Below the pieces are notes generated by a model. It was not told where the DNA came from and did no database searches. It worked only from the letters and a program-made list of their open reading frames with translations. This document shows positions 53,601 to 62,654 of a stretch of DNA of 64,000 nucleotides, in pieces. The first letter of the stretch is position 1; every line of letters starts with the position of its first letter. The stretch covers positions 1-64,000 of the forward strand of contig NZ_JAHLQG010000046.1 in assembly GCF_018919065.1 (NCBI RefSeq), given 5' to 3'. The position numbers and the translations under genes are program-made. The DNA comes from Blautia sp. MSJ-9. Lineage in GTDB: Bacteria; Bacillota; Clostridia; Lachnospirales; Lachnospiraceae.

Positions 53601-54229
53601 TCTCTATCGTATCAATCGTATTCTTTGCCCTGACTTATGGATTCGGAGGAAACGCAGAAAACAGTATTCTGTATAAGATTGGCGTAGTAATCGAACCTGT
53701 GACTATGTTCTTTGGACTGAAATGGCAGGCATTCCTGGCATTCTGCGCATCTGCAATTTCCAAGGAGTCTCTGCTTGGTGTTCTGAATACACTGTATGGT
53801 GCAGGCGGAAGTCTTGTCAGTTCCACTTTTGGTGCAAAAGCTGCCGGAAATGCTGCAGATATTTCCCAGATCCTGTCTACCAACTTTACCAAAGCAGAGG
53901 GACTTCTTCCTGAAGTTTCCAAATCTCCCTCCGGACAGCGTATTTATAATACTGAACATATCGAACGCCTGAAATGTATCAATTGTTTCAAGCGCACTGG
54001 AATGACCATCTCTCAGCTTCGCAAATTTTTTTTATATGAAACAGATGAAGCAGCTCACATTGATGAAATTATCTCTCTTCTGAAAGATCAGGAACAGATT
54101 ATAAAAGAAAAACTGATTCAGCTTCAGAAAGATTCAGCGCATGTCCATCACAAAGTAGAACACTACTCAGCAATTAAACATGCGCTGGAAAATAATCTTC
54201 CCATGCCGGTGTGGGTAGATGAAGAATAA
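53598..54229 (+). pseudogene. FeoB-MerR in-frame chimera
   Basis: Reading ISIVSIVFFALTYGFGGNAE ... ITMFF/VTMFFGLKWQAFLAFC ... FLA then ISKESLLGVLNTLYGAGG, a part of the FeoB ferrous-iron permease core. From about 53898 the same frame continues as LLPEVSKSPSGQRIYNTEHI, MTISQLRKFF and a long coiled-coil, the MerR-family regulator minus its first 20 residues. The frame has no own start. The 54230-54376 gap holds a possible small minus-strand scrap (LKYGKTETPREIYHAV). Confidence 0.78.
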
Positions 54230-54376
54230 AAAATTCATTTCTTCTTTGAAAGTTGCTTACTTATTACAGTAAGGCTGTGAGTTACTGCATGATAGATTTC
54301 TCTGGGAGTTTCTGTTTTACCATATTTTAATATCTCCTGTATTTATCAGGAAATATCCCATTCATAAAATATCTTT

Positions 54377-54910
54377 TTAGAGTGCAGTTCCTTTCTTTGG
54401 AACAAATAAATAACTCATATCTGTATGTTCCAGTTTAAGCAGTGCAATTTTTTTATCAATTCCTCCGGCATATCCTGTCAGACTGCCATTTGTGCCGACT
54501 ACACGGTGACAGGGAATGATAATGGAAATCTCGTTATGTCCCACTGCACCGCCTACTGCCTGCGCGGACATATGGGGAGTATTCTGTATTTCAGACATTT
54601 GTCTGGCAATTTCTCCATATGTGATCGTCTGGCCATAAGGTATCTGTAATAGGATCTGCCATACCGCCTGTCTGAATGTCGAACCAGTTGGATGAAGTGC
54701 AGGCGTAAATTTCGGCTCTTCTCCTGAAAAATATACATCCAGCCATTTTTTTGCATCTGTTAAAATTGGAGTTTCCTGTGAAATGTGTTCCTCAGGAAGT
54801 GTATTGGCAAAATATTTCTGTCCCTCAAACCACAGACCTGTAAGTCCGATTTCATCAGCAGCCAATAAAATATTGCCTAATTTTGATTTGTATATACAAG
54901 TATATATCAT
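54377..54910 (-). CDS. ogt: Methylated-DNA-protein cysteine methyltransferase
   Basis: 177 residues: IPYGQTITYGEIA, GHNEISIIIPCHRVVG with the acceptor Cys in PCHRV, and GSLTGYAGGI. Repairs O6-alkylguanine in a suicide reaction. Single gene; a start without clear SD suggests low expression. Confidence 0.95.
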   Translation of the reverse strand: MIYTCIYKSKLGNILLAADEIGLTGLWFEGQKYFANTLPEEHISQETPILTDAKKWLDVYFSGEEPKFTPALHPTGSTFRQAVWQILLQIPYGQTITYGEIARQMSEIQNTPHMSAQAVGGAVGHNEISIIIPCHRVVGTNGSLTGYAGGIDKKIALLKLEHTDMSYLFVPKKGTAL

Positions 54911-54995
54911 ATTTTCCCTCGAAATTTATAAAGAAAATTTCATCCTTTGAATACTTACTCACCCCAAATGCAAATGTAAGTAAATCTCTACATAA

Positions 54996-55394
54996 TTATC
55001 TGTTTCCTATTTTTTCCAACAATGCATCCTGCAATACTTGTGAGAAGTTTAATCCCATAGCAATTGCCGATTCGTTTAACCATTCTGGAATTGTAAGCGT
55101 TTTCTTTACAGATTTATTGTTATGCAATTTTCGATATTCCATCGTATCACATGCAACAAAATTAATAAATTCATTTTTCTCTAATTCTATATTAGCGGCT
55201 ATTGATGGTTGTGGTATTTCCTTCCCAGTTCTTTCATAATCATATAAGGTAAATGCTAATACATCTTCTGCCATTATCAATGCATCTTTCATATCATCGC
55301 CACATGTATAGCAACTTTCTAAATCTGGAAAATTGACTGAAAATTGACCATTCTCTTCCGGTGTAAAAACTGCAGGATATGCGTATCTAGCCAT
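54996..55394 (-). CDS. hicB: HicB-family antitoxin
   Basis: 132 residues: an N-terminal partly degenerate RNase-H-like HicB fold (YPAVFTPEENGQFSVNFPDL and ESCYTCGDDMKDALIMAEDV) and a C-terminal ribbon-helix-helix (TLTIPEWLNESAIAMGLNFS). GAGGA precedes ATG. The HicA toxin upstream is truncated, so this is an orphan. Confidence 0.88.
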   Translation of the reverse strand: MARYAYPAVFTPEENGQFSVNFPDLESCYTCGDDMKDALIMAEDVLAFTLYDYERTGKEIPQPSIAANIELEKNEFINFVACDTMEYRKLHNNKSVKKTLTIPEWLNESAIAMGLNFSQVLQDALLEKIGNR

Positions 55395-55484
55395 AATATT
55401 CCTCCTCTTATTTTCTCATCTCTTTTTGTGTTCTGATGTTTATCATATGTATTATCTATATAATATATTTTATGACACGTGAAT

Positions 55485-55560
55485 TTATTTAATCCCCGCA
55501 TCATTCAATATTCTATTTACTGTACCTGTGGGAATTTCCTTGCTTCCATGTCTTGGAATC
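55485..55560 (-). pseudogene. hicA: HicA toxin C-terminal remnant
   Basis: About 24 codons: MIPRHGSKEIPTGTVNRILN then DAGIK and stop. The His of RHGSKE is the HicA catalytic residue, but the first half of the dsRBD fold and the start codon are gone. Directly joined to the ketopantoate reductase remnant. Confidence 0.8.
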
Positions 55561-55846
55561 ATAATACTTTTCCCAGTTCTTTTCCCATGCGGATCAGCAC
55601 ACCTGAGAACATATCAATCTCTGTATGACGTCCTGCATCCAGATCCTGCAGCGTAGAATATCTAGCTGATGGCGGAACCGCGCTTCCGTGACTGGAGGAT
55701 GCGTCCGCTTTGCTTATATCAATTCCTTTTGCTGCTGCAATAGCCTCCAGTTCTTGTCTAAGTCCGTTGCTGATATGTTTCATATGAACACTGTCCTGAT
55801 AACATCCTACTCCTGCACCAAGAACTGCAACTGTTTTTATCTTCAT
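55559..55846 (-). pseudogene. Ketopantoate reductase-like remnant
   Basis: AGGAG and ATG 55846 start MKIKTVAVLGAGVG (Rossmann), then jump to LRQELEAIAAAKGIDISKAD, STLQDLDAGRHTEIDMFSGV and IRMGKELGK, the C-terminal domain of PanE/ApbA-like enzymes. About 180 residues between and the last 30 are missing. The longer frame to 55963 overlaps the HD-GYP gene and is not used. Confidence 0.75.
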
Positions 55847-55850
55847 CTTT

Positions 55851-57092
55851 TTAATTCTCCTCTTTTGAATTTCTATTTTCCATACTGCCGAAACAGGCAT
55901 CAACCTGCGCAGTGATTTCTGTATCAAGCCATCCTTTTCCTGCCATATCCTCCAGAATCTCACAGGCTTTTTTATGGGACATTCCTTTCTTATAAGGGCG
56001 GCTTTCTGTCAGTGCCTGGTAAATATCTACGCATGCCATAATACGTTTCTGTGTATTCAATTCCTCTGCTTTTTTTCCAAATGGATAGCCAGTTCCATCC
56101 AGCCGCTCATGATGAAAAGCTGCCCAGTCCCGCATTTCATCAAAGTCATCAATTTCGTTGAGAATATAATAAGTATATGCCGCATGATGTTTCATTACCA
56201 CAAATTCATCTTCTGTCAGACGACCAGGTTTCTCAAGGATTTCATTGCCTATGGCAACTTTTCCAATATCATGGAGAGCTCCTGCCAGATACATTTTCTG
56301 TGAAGTTTCTTCGTCAAAGCCCATAAAACGGGACAGTTTCTCTGCATCTTCAGCAACTCCTATTGAATGGGTACTTGTAAATGGAGATTTATAATCTACG
56401 ATCCAGGCAAAAAATTTCGCCAGTGATTTAATCTGTTCGAAACTAAGATTCTGTTTTATACGCAGCACTTTGCTCCACAGACAATTCTCAAGATCATCTC
56501 CTCCAAGAAGCAAAAAATTCTCCTCGGAAAAGACCTGAAGAAACGCTTCTATACACACTTCATCCACAACAGAACCGTTCACAGCCTGAAGAAAATCCTT
56601 TACTTTCTTCCAGGTATCAGAAGTAAATGTACCTGTGCAGCAGGTCAGATCAAGCAGATCACATAAATGAATGATCCGGGCAAACAGCGGTATTTCTGTC
56701 CACTTCTTCCCAAAAGGTCCGCTTCCGTCTGCGTTTTCATGATGGTACAGAATGACATTCCTTACATCTGTCTGAAACGGAAGATCCTGTATATTGCGTT
56801 CGCCCAAAGAGCAATGTAACCCAAGTTGCAGTGGTTCTTCCAACTTTGAAATATCCGTAGTATCACTATGTAATTCTTCCTGAATATATTGTGTCAATGC
56901 ATTATCATGCAATAAGGCACAGGCCGTCAGATCCTGCAGACTTTCTCCCTGAATTCCCATCTGTTCTGCTACGCAGACACTCATATATGCTACTCGTTTG
57001 GCATGCTTATCTGTCACATGAACCAGCTCTGCTTCTACACAGTCCAAGGCATAAGAGCAGGCACCCAGCAGTCCTAAAACATCTAATTTCAT
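55851..57092 (-). CDS. Tandem HD-GYP protein
   Basis: 413 residues. Second domain: HSIGVAEDAEKL, AGALHDIGKVAIGNEILEKP, MKHHAAYTYYIL and AAFHHERLDGTGYPFGKKAE, the full HD-GYP set, a c-di-GMP phosphodiesterase. The first half has a weaker repeat (HVTDKHAKRVAYMSVCVAEQ, LLHDNALTQY, YHHENADGSGPFGKKW), with HDN in place of HDIG, so probably partly inactive or regulatory. Confidence 0.88.
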   Translation of the reverse strand: MKLDVLGLLGACSYALDCVEAELVHVTDKHAKRVAYMSVCVAEQMGIQGESLQDLTACALLHDNALTQYIQEELHSDTTDISKLEEPLQLGLHCSLGERNIQDLPFQTDVRNVILYHHENADGSGPFGKKWTEIPLFARIIHLCDLLDLTCCTGTFTSDTWKKVKDFLQAVNGSVVDEVCIEAFLQVFSEENFLLLGGDDLENCLWSKVLRIKQNLSFEQIKSLAKFFAWIVDYKSPFTSTHSIGVAEDAEKLSRFMGFDEETSQKMYLAGALHDIGKVAIGNEILEKPGRLTEDEFVVMKHHAAYTYYILNEIDDFDEMRDWAAFHHERLDGTGYPFGKKAEELNTQKRIMACVDIYQALTESRPYKKGMSHKKACEILEDMAGKGWLDTEITAQVDACFGSMENRNSKEEN

Positions 57093-57191
57093 AATATTCT
57101 CCCCTCAACATTTTCGCTAGAAAAAATTATAACATTTTGCTCTCTGAAAGCCAATTCTATTTTCTAATTCTGCTTTAGTATTATTCCTTTT

Positions 57192-57312
57192 TGACTTTTT
57201 CGAAAATATATGATAATGTTAGTTAGAAGAATCTAACTATTTAGTTTAACCCAATATCTGCAAAGCAATTATTGAGTTAGGAGCAAATATCAACGCGGAT
57301 AATCATATCCGT
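57192..57312 (+). promoter_or_regulatory. Promoter with two palindromes upstream of methyltransferase
   Basis: TTGACT (57192) N17 TAATGT (57215). A perfect palindrome TAGTTAGA with 4-nt spacer and TCTAACTA (57221-57240) lies at the start point, like MarR-type operators. A second perfect palindrome CGGATAATCATATCCG (57297-57312) lies 24 bp before the ATG. Confidence 0.5.
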
Positions 57313-57335
57313 TAGATTTTTAAGGAGAAGATTGT

Positions 57336-57971
57336 ATGACACCAGAAAAATATAAACAGCTCTCTATCAAAGAATTCACTCAAGCAGCCAAAGTCTATGA
57401 CAGCGGACATGCCGGTATTTATGAAATGTGTAAGGATGACTATCCGCCAATCCTGTCAGAACTGGAAAAGGAATCTTTTCATGATGTTCTGGACTGTGGA
57501 TGTGGAACTGGTCCAATGATCCAACTGCTTCATGAAAAGTATCCCGAGAAACACTATGTTGGTCTTGACCTCACTCCTGAGATGATCAATGTTGCTCAGG
57601 CAAAGAAACTTTCCAACACGGAATTTCTTGTTGGAGACAGTGAGAATCTGCCTTTTGCAGAGGAATCTTTTGATGCAGTCATCTGCTCAAACAGCTTCCA
57701 CCACTATCCTAATCCGCAGGACTTTTTCAATAGTGCATATCGTGTTCTGCGAAAGGGCGGGCGTCTGATTCTGCGTGACTATACCTCTTCGGATTTTGTA
57801 ATCTGGTTGATGAACCATTTGGAAATGCCGCTGGCTAATCTATTCGGACATGGTGATGTGAAGATACATAAAGCTACAGAATTCGTTGCAATGGCAGAAA
57901 AGGCCGGTTTTACAGTGCTGACTATGGAAAAACAGAAAGGATTCCGGGCACATCTTGTTGCACGAAAATAA
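57336..57971 (+). CDS. Class I SAM-dependent methyltransferase
   Basis: 211 residues, Methyltransf_11 type: DVLDCGCGTGPMIQLL (motif I), VGLDLTPEMI (motif II acidic residue), VICSNSFHHYPNP (motif IV) and RVLRKGGRLILRDYT. AAGGAG lies 7 nt before ATG. Substrate unknown; single gene with its own terminator. The double operator suggests tight control by a regulator coded elsewhere. Confidence 0.9.
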   Translation: MTPEKYKQLSIKEFTQAAKVYDSGHAGIYEMCKDDYPPILSELEKESFHDVLDCGCGTGPMIQLLHEKYPEKHYVGLDLTPEMINVAQAKKLSNTEFLVGDSENLPFAEESFDAVICSNSFHHYPNPQDFFNSAYRVLRKGGRLILRDYTSSDFVIWLMNHLEMPLANLFGHGDVKIHKATEFVAMAEKAGFTVLTMEKQKGFRAHLVARK

Positions 57972-57984
57972 TAGCTATATGACA

Positions 57985-58031
57985 AAAGTCTCCCGCTTAT
58001 TGCTACTCACAATTAAACAGGAGACTTTTTT
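57985..58031 (+). terminator. Terminator of methyltransferase gene
   Basis: AAAGTCTCC / GGAGACTTT stem with a 26-nt loop, followed by TTT; weak but well placed. Confidence 0.7.
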
Positions 58032-58125
58032 GATTTAATTAAATTTATCATATACTTTTACATATATTCTCATCGACGACACATAATTGCAATTCTTTCA
58101 TTCCAAATAAATAGGATACGTGTAT

Positions 58126-58707
58126 CTAAATCCGCATAAAACCAGACATCATACACCCGCCTGCCGCACCCGCTTCCATTACCTGCGGCAGGCGTTCCAG
58201 GTTAATTCCCCCAATTGCATACACCGGCACTGGACAGACTTTGCAGATTTCTGTAACAAATCCCAGGCCTTTTCCTTTCAGTCCTTTTTTACATTCTGTT
58301 TCAAAAATTGTCCCGAGAATAATCTGTGTAGCTCCGTTTTCTACAGCAGCGTTCATATCTTCCATACTATGACAGGAAACACTGACCTCCTGGAAATCTT
58401 TTCTAAGCTGACTACGCTCTTTTTCACTCATAGCCATAAGTACCGGAATAGATATGTGAATCTGTCTGCATCCTAATCTGTTCGCCACTGAAATTCTGGA
58501 ATGTAGAAAGCAGCGTACGCCACTTTCCCTGCACATTCCCAGAATTTTTCCTGCCAGTATTTCATACTCTTCATCCGGAAGATCTTTCTCTCTCAAAATT
58601 ACTGCATGCGGATGCAGATGGATTACGTTTTGCATCTGCTCAAGGAAATCTCCCTGTACCAATTTACGATTCGTGATCGCAATGGTATGTTCATATTCTT
58701 TACACAT
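58126..58707 (-). CDS. thiE: Thiamine-phosphate synthase
   Basis: About 193 residues, ThiE/TenI TIM barrel: VILREKDLPDEEYEIL, CFLHSRISVANRLGC, GATQIILGTIFETECKKG (Thr-rich phosphate region), VYAIGGINLERLPQVMEAGA. Joins HMP-PP and thiazole phosphate. Last gene of thiSGHE; ATG 58707 overlaps the ThiH stop, and ATG 58719 is an alternative. No clear SD, so translation is probably coupled. Confidence 0.9.
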   Translation of the reverse strand: MCKEYEHTIAITNRKLVQGDFLEQMQNVIHLHPHAVILREKDLPDEEYEILAGKILGMCRESGVRCFLHSRISVANRLGCRQIHISIPVLMAMSEKERSQLRKDFQEVSVSCHSMEDMNAAVENGATQIILGTIFETECKKGLKGKGLGFVTEICKVCPVPVYAIGGINLERLPQVMEAGAAGGCMMSGFMRI

Positions 58708-59959
58708 AAATATAATCATTCAGAACCGGCTGCAAACCGCCCTGCTCCATATCATCATACATTTTACTAAAAGAACGGTCATCGTTGATCTCAAACTGCT
58801 CATCTCCAACATCCGCATCTTCTTTGCCTTCATATTTTTCTTCATGGTCGCCAATTCCAGTGGACACACCTGCCGAAACCTTGGTTGCACAAATCTTTGT
58901 GATTCCATTTCGGAACTCAGCACTCTCACGACTGGACACGGTAATTCCCGCAAATGGCAGGAATATACGGTATGCACATAATACCTGACAGAGTTCTTTT
59001 TCTCCCACATCACGCGGATTGATCTTGTCATTATTCACGATCGGTCGTAAGCGCGGACAGCTCAAAGATAACTCTGCATGTGGATATTTACGGTTAATAT
59101 AGTACACATGAAGTGCAGTAGCCAGCGCATCTTTTCGGAAATCGTCAAGGCCAAGAAGTGCTGAAAATCCGGCGCCTCTCATACCTCCCATTAATGCACG
59201 TTCCTGTGAATCAAAACGGTATGGCCAGACACGTTTATGCCCCATAAGATGAAGAGTTTCATATTTGTCAGTATGATAAGTCTCCTGAAAAACTGTTACA
59301 TAATCCACACCGCATTCATGGAGATATTGGTACTCATCCACATTTACCGGATAAATCTCGATACCGATATTTTTGAAATATTTTTTGGCAATTTTTACTG
59401 CTTCTCCGATGTATTTCACATCAGAATATGCTCGGCTTTCACCAGTCAATATCAGGATTTCTTCCATTCCTGTTCTGGCAATGACCTGCATTTCATGTTC
59501 AATTTCTTCAAATGTCAGCTTTTTCCGTCGGATGTTATTATAGCAGTTGAATCCGCAGTAGATGCAGTAATTCTGACAGTAATTTGCAATGTATAACGGC
59601 GTAAAAATATAAACGGTATTTCCAAAATGATTTCTGGTAATCTCTTCTGCTTTTCTTGCCATCTGCTCAAGATACGGTGCTGCTGCCGGAGATAAAAGTG
59701 CTTTAAAATCCTCGATGGAGCAGGATTCATGAGAAAGTGCACGTTCTACATCATTCGCTGTATATGCATCGTAATCGTACTCATCCATTGCCCGAAGTAC
59801 TTTATCTTTGATATCTGATTCAATGACCTGCATCCCCTCCATATACTCCATATGGTTGGTACGAAAAGACGGGTCCTGTTCCAGACGGTGCTTTCTCTCC
59901 AGTGCTGCCGGTGGGAGTTTATCACTGTCTACAAAATATACCTGATTTTCCTCATTCAT
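58700..59959 (-). CDS. thiH: 2-iminoacetate synthase
   Basis: 419 residues, radical SAM enzyme: CQNYCIYCGF binds the 4Fe-4S cluster; GESRAYSDVKYI and GLDDFRKDAL are ThiH features; the C-terminus ends LNDYIYV. Cleaves tyrosine to dehydroglycine for thiazole formation, the anaerobic route. 16 bp behind thiG. Confidence 0.96.
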   Translation of the reverse strand: MNEENQVYFVDSDKLPPAALERKHRLEQDPSFRTNHMEYMEGMQVIESDIKDKVLRAMDEYDYDAYTANDVERALSHESCSIEDFKALLSPAAAPYLEQMARKAEEITRNHFGNTVYIFTPLYIANYCQNYCIYCGFNCYNNIRRKKLTFEEIEHEMQVIARTGMEEILILTGESRAYSDVKYIGEAVKIAKKYFKNIGIEIYPVNVDEYQYLHECGVDYVTVFQETYHTDKYETLHLMGHKRVWPYRFDSQERALMGGMRGAGFSALLGLDDFRKDALATALHVYYINRKYPHAELSLSCPRLRPIVNNDKINPRDVGEKELCQVLCAYRIFLPFAGITVSSRESAEFRNGITKICATKVSAGVSTGIGDHEEKYEGKEDADVGDEQFEINDDRSFSKMYDDMEQGGLQPVLNDYIYV

Positions 59960-59975
59960 GATTTCTGTTTCCCCC

Positions 59976-60740
59976 TTAACGTAAAAATCCAGTCAGCGGG
60001 TCAGATGCACTTCCACCTCTGGCAAGTACTCTTCCCATTCCAGTAAGGTAAGCTTTTCGACCTGCTTCGATGGCCAGTTTAAATGCTGCTGCCATTTCCG
60101 GTACATCTCCAGCTGTGGCGATTGCTGTATTTGCCATGATTGCTGCTGCTCCCATTTCCATAGCTTCGCATGCCTGTGATGGTTTTCCGATTCCTGCGTC
60201 TACAATGATCGGCAGGTCAATCTCATCGATCAGTACCTGAATCATGGCTTTTGTTGCCAGTCCTTTATTGCTTCCGATCGGTGCAGCCAATGGCATAACC
60301 GCTGCTGCTCCGGCATTCTGAAGATCTCTTGCCACATTCAGATCCGGATTCATATATGGCAACACAACGAAGCCTTCCTTTGCCAGAATTTCTGTTGCTT
60401 TGACTGTCTCATAATTATCCGGAAAAAGATATTTTGCATCACGCATAATTTCTATTTTTACAAAATCTCCGCATCCCATGGCTCTGCTCAGCCTTGCGAT
60501 TCTGACAGCTTCTTCGGCATTTCTCGCACCGGATGTATTTGGAAGAAGTGTGACTCCTTTCGGGATGAAATCCAGGATATTATCCTTTTCCTGAGTATTT
60601 GCACGTCGAAGTGCAAGGGTGATGATCTCTGCACCCCCCTGTTCAACTGCTGCCTTGATCAGATTCAGATTATATTTTCCTGACCCCAGAATAAATCGAC
60701 TCTTAAATTCTTTTCCGCCTAATACAAATTTATCTTCCAT
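59976..60740 (-). CDS. thiG: Thiazole synthase
   Basis: 254 residues from ATG 60740 (GGAG 6 nt upstream): [17 protein letters not shown], catalytic Lys region, [17 protein letters not shown]-like ([12 protein letters not shown]), [20 protein letters not shown] and [20 protein letters not shown]. Builds thiazole phosphate from DXP, ThiS-thiocarboxylate and dehydroglycine. Confidence 0.96.
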   Translation of the reverse strand: MEDKFVLGGKEFKSRFILGSGKYNLNLIKAAVEQGGAEIITLALRRANTQEKDNILDFIPKGVTLLPNTSGARNAEEAVRIARLSRAMGCGDFVKIEIMRDAKYLFPDNYETVKATEILAKEGFVVLPYMNPDLNVARDLQNAGAAAVMPLAAPIGSNKGLATKAMIQVLIDEIDLPIIVDAGIGKPSQACEAMEMGAAAIMANTAIATAGDVPEMAAAFKLAIEAGRKAYLTGMGRVLARGGSASDPLTGFLR

Positions 60741-60963
60741 TGTGTTCTCCTCTTTTTTAGTCATATTCCATAAGCATGACAACCATAAGTTGGAAACCAT
60801 TCTTCCAAAACCTAAGTCCGCTGCTCTGATATTTTATAATTTTTCCTGTTTTTCTTTCGAAAATCTTGCAATACATAAACCAGATTTTCTTGTCAAGCGG
60901 ATAAACCATCCGTTTCGCTACTTGCTCATAACCGAATAACTGCTTAATTCAATTAAAATAATT

Positions 60964-61158
60964 TCAACCTCCTCCGACAAATCGCAGGACTTCGATCACA
61001 TCTTCATCCTGAATTGTCACGCTTCCAAACTGCTCTTTCTGAATGATCTCTAAATTACGTTCTACCACCAGATGATCTGGATTAAATCCGTTTTCTATCA
61101 GATACTCCAGCAGATTTTTTCCGGCAATTTCTTTTGCCTCGCCGTTAATCTTTACCAT
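60964..61158 (-). CDS. thiS: Sulfur carrier protein ThiS
   Basis: 64 residues, ubiquitin fold ending VIEVLRFVGGG with the Gly-Gly tail that carries sulphur. AAGGAG lies 7 nt before ATG 61158. First gene of the operon. The 223-bp gap to thiG has no gene; it holds a copy of the repeat CATCCGTTTCGCTACTTG also seen at 45125. No thiF gene for activating ThiS is in the window. Confidence 0.95.
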   Translation of the reverse strand: MVKINGEAKEIAGKNLLEYLIENGFNPDHLVVERNLEIIQKEQFGSVTIQDEDVIEVLRFVGGG

Positions 61159-61192
61159 GGATATACTCCTTTCTAACACCCTGAAAGTATAC

Positions 61193-61235
61193 AAAAAGGC
61201 GCCGAACAACATACTTTTCCTGTTGTCCGGCGCCT
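61193..61235 (-). terminator. Attenuator of the TPP riboswitch
   Basis: Minus-strand hairpin AGGCGCCGGACAAC / GTTGTTCGGCGCCT with an 11-nt loop, then TTTTTG, placed between the TPP aptamer and thiS. Confidence 0.9.
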
Positions 61236-61321
61236 GAAATGCTCTGTGAAAAGTGGTGCCCCCAGTTCACATAAAAAACAGAGAGCACGATACACAAGTC
61301 TATTCATTCACGACATGTATT

Positions 61322-61414
61322 TCCTATTTCCCTACGTTGGCATTATCCAAATCAGGTTCCAGGTCAAGACTAATCAAGTCTACTCTCAGCCCATCTATTT
61401 GAGCTCCCTATTTG
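61322..61414 (-). promoter_or_regulatory. TPP riboswitch (THI element)
   Basis: The minus strand carries the hallmark blocks GGGCTGAGAGTAGAC, GACCTGGAACCTGATTTGGA and TAATGCCAACGTAGGGA in order. High TPP should favour the attenuator downstream and shut off thiSGHE. Confidence 0.97.
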
Positions 61415-61587
61415 CGAAGTATTATACAAAATTTTTAAATAATTTTCAAGCTTTTTTCAATATTTTTCTTTATTCCTTATTTTGGTTATCATATAAATCA
61501 ATCCCCTTTTGTAAATCAATAAACTATATACTCAGTTGACCGAAGTCCTTGTTTTGTTTGTTGTTGCTTTGCTATGAAAACAAGCTT

Positions 61588-61805
61588 TTAATTTCTGTCC
61601 TGTATGGCAACGTAGTTGTATATGCATTCGAATATCATATCTATATTTTTCTCAAAAACTTCTTCGATAAATGTATCTCTGTTCTGTGCCATGCTGTAAA
61701 TAGTTTTGAAAAAATTGATAATAATTCTAATGTCCACATCTGGTCGAATGCCATCTATATAAGACAGGTATTTCTGTACTTCCTGTTCATCATGGCATCT
61801 GCTGG
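61588..61805 (-). pseudogene. TetR-like C-terminal fragment
   Basis: Frame without start: EQEVQKYLSYIDGIRPDVDI, IINFFKTIYSMAQNRDTFIE and MIFECIYNYVAIQDRN, all-helical like a TetR ligand domain. Its 5' end runs into repeat copy B at about 61805. No HTH remains. Confidence 0.5.
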
Positions 61806-61895
61806 TATGCTAAGGCACGGCAAAAATATCTCTGCAGAGCCTCACACTCTGATAAACTGGATTGCTTACAGGACTTTATGAAATTACTATAATTT
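61805..61895. repeat. Partial copy B of the palindromic element at 13.6 kb
   Basis: Shares GGCACGGCAAAAATATCT and CTCACACTCTGAT..CTGGATT with the middle and right arm of the element at 13587-13754, ending in ACTATAATT. Only half the element is present. Confidence 0.5.
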
Positions 61896-61952
61896 TGAGC
61901 ACATAACAAATCCGAAAAATGTTATGTCCGGTAACAGAAAAAGCCTACCGCA

Positions 61953-62428
61953 TTATCTGCGATAGACTTCTTTTTGTTCTTTGAGATATTTAATTAATGC
62001 CGTTGTTCCTGCATCGGCGTGTATGCCAATTTCTCTTGCGAGTCTTACGCTCTCTTCCACGGTATAATCTCCTTTTATCAGTTCCATGTAGCCCTGAAGG
62101 CGCATGGTAACTAAAATCCTGATAAAGTTCTGCATCAGGAGTGCTGCCCATAAATTTAGTGAAGTAACTGGTAAATGCTGCCTGCATCTGCTGACTGATC
62201 TGAGGTCGGAATTTCTCATATCGGCTGCCTGCTGATTTTTCCATCAGAATGATTGCTTCTGTGCGATGCTTCTTTGTTTTCAAATGAAAAGTAAAATGCA
62301 CCGGTCGTGACCCCTGCGTTTTTACAGATATCCCGGAGATTTGCTTTGGCGTAGCCTTTTTTCAGGAATTCTTCTTTGCCGGATTTTATTAATTTTTGTT
62401 CAGTTTGTTTTCTGCGCTCATCTTCCAT
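61953..62428 (-). pseudogene. TetR-family regulator with frameshifts
   Basis: Start ATG 62428 gives the HTH (LIKSGKEEFLKKGYAKANLR and DICKNAGVTTGAFYFSF); after about residue 50 the sequence continues in a second frame (EAIILMEKSAGSRYEKFRPQ, FTKFMGSTPDAEL) and then a third (LQGYMELIKGDYTVEESVRL, stop 61953). Two frameshifts near 62290 and 62120 break a 150-190-residue protein. Confidence 0.85.
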
Positions 62429-62654
62429 AACAGTTGTTATGTTCCTCGAAGTATAGTTCGCAGGAATTATTTTCAGGGATCACGTCTTTTCCCAGGAATT
62501 TTTTTCAGATTGTTTCGTCCTGTAAGACCAGGCCCTCGGTGAGGATCATGTTGCCGTCATTATTAACAACTACGTCAAGACCGAACAGGTCATGATAAAA
62601 TTTGCAGGATTTCTCAATGTCTTTTACGACGATCAGAACATTTTTTAATCTCAT
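62429..62654 (-). pseudogene. VOC/glyoxalase-fold protein with nonsense codon
   Basis: ATG 62654 overlaps the Nudix stop as ATGA. Reads KNVLIVVKDIEKSCKFYHDL, GNMILTEGLVLQDETI, then TGA where relatives have Trp, and goes on in frame as KKFLGKDVIPENNSCELYFE before losing homology near 62440. The last 50 residues are missing, so it is truncated as well. Confidence 0.8.
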
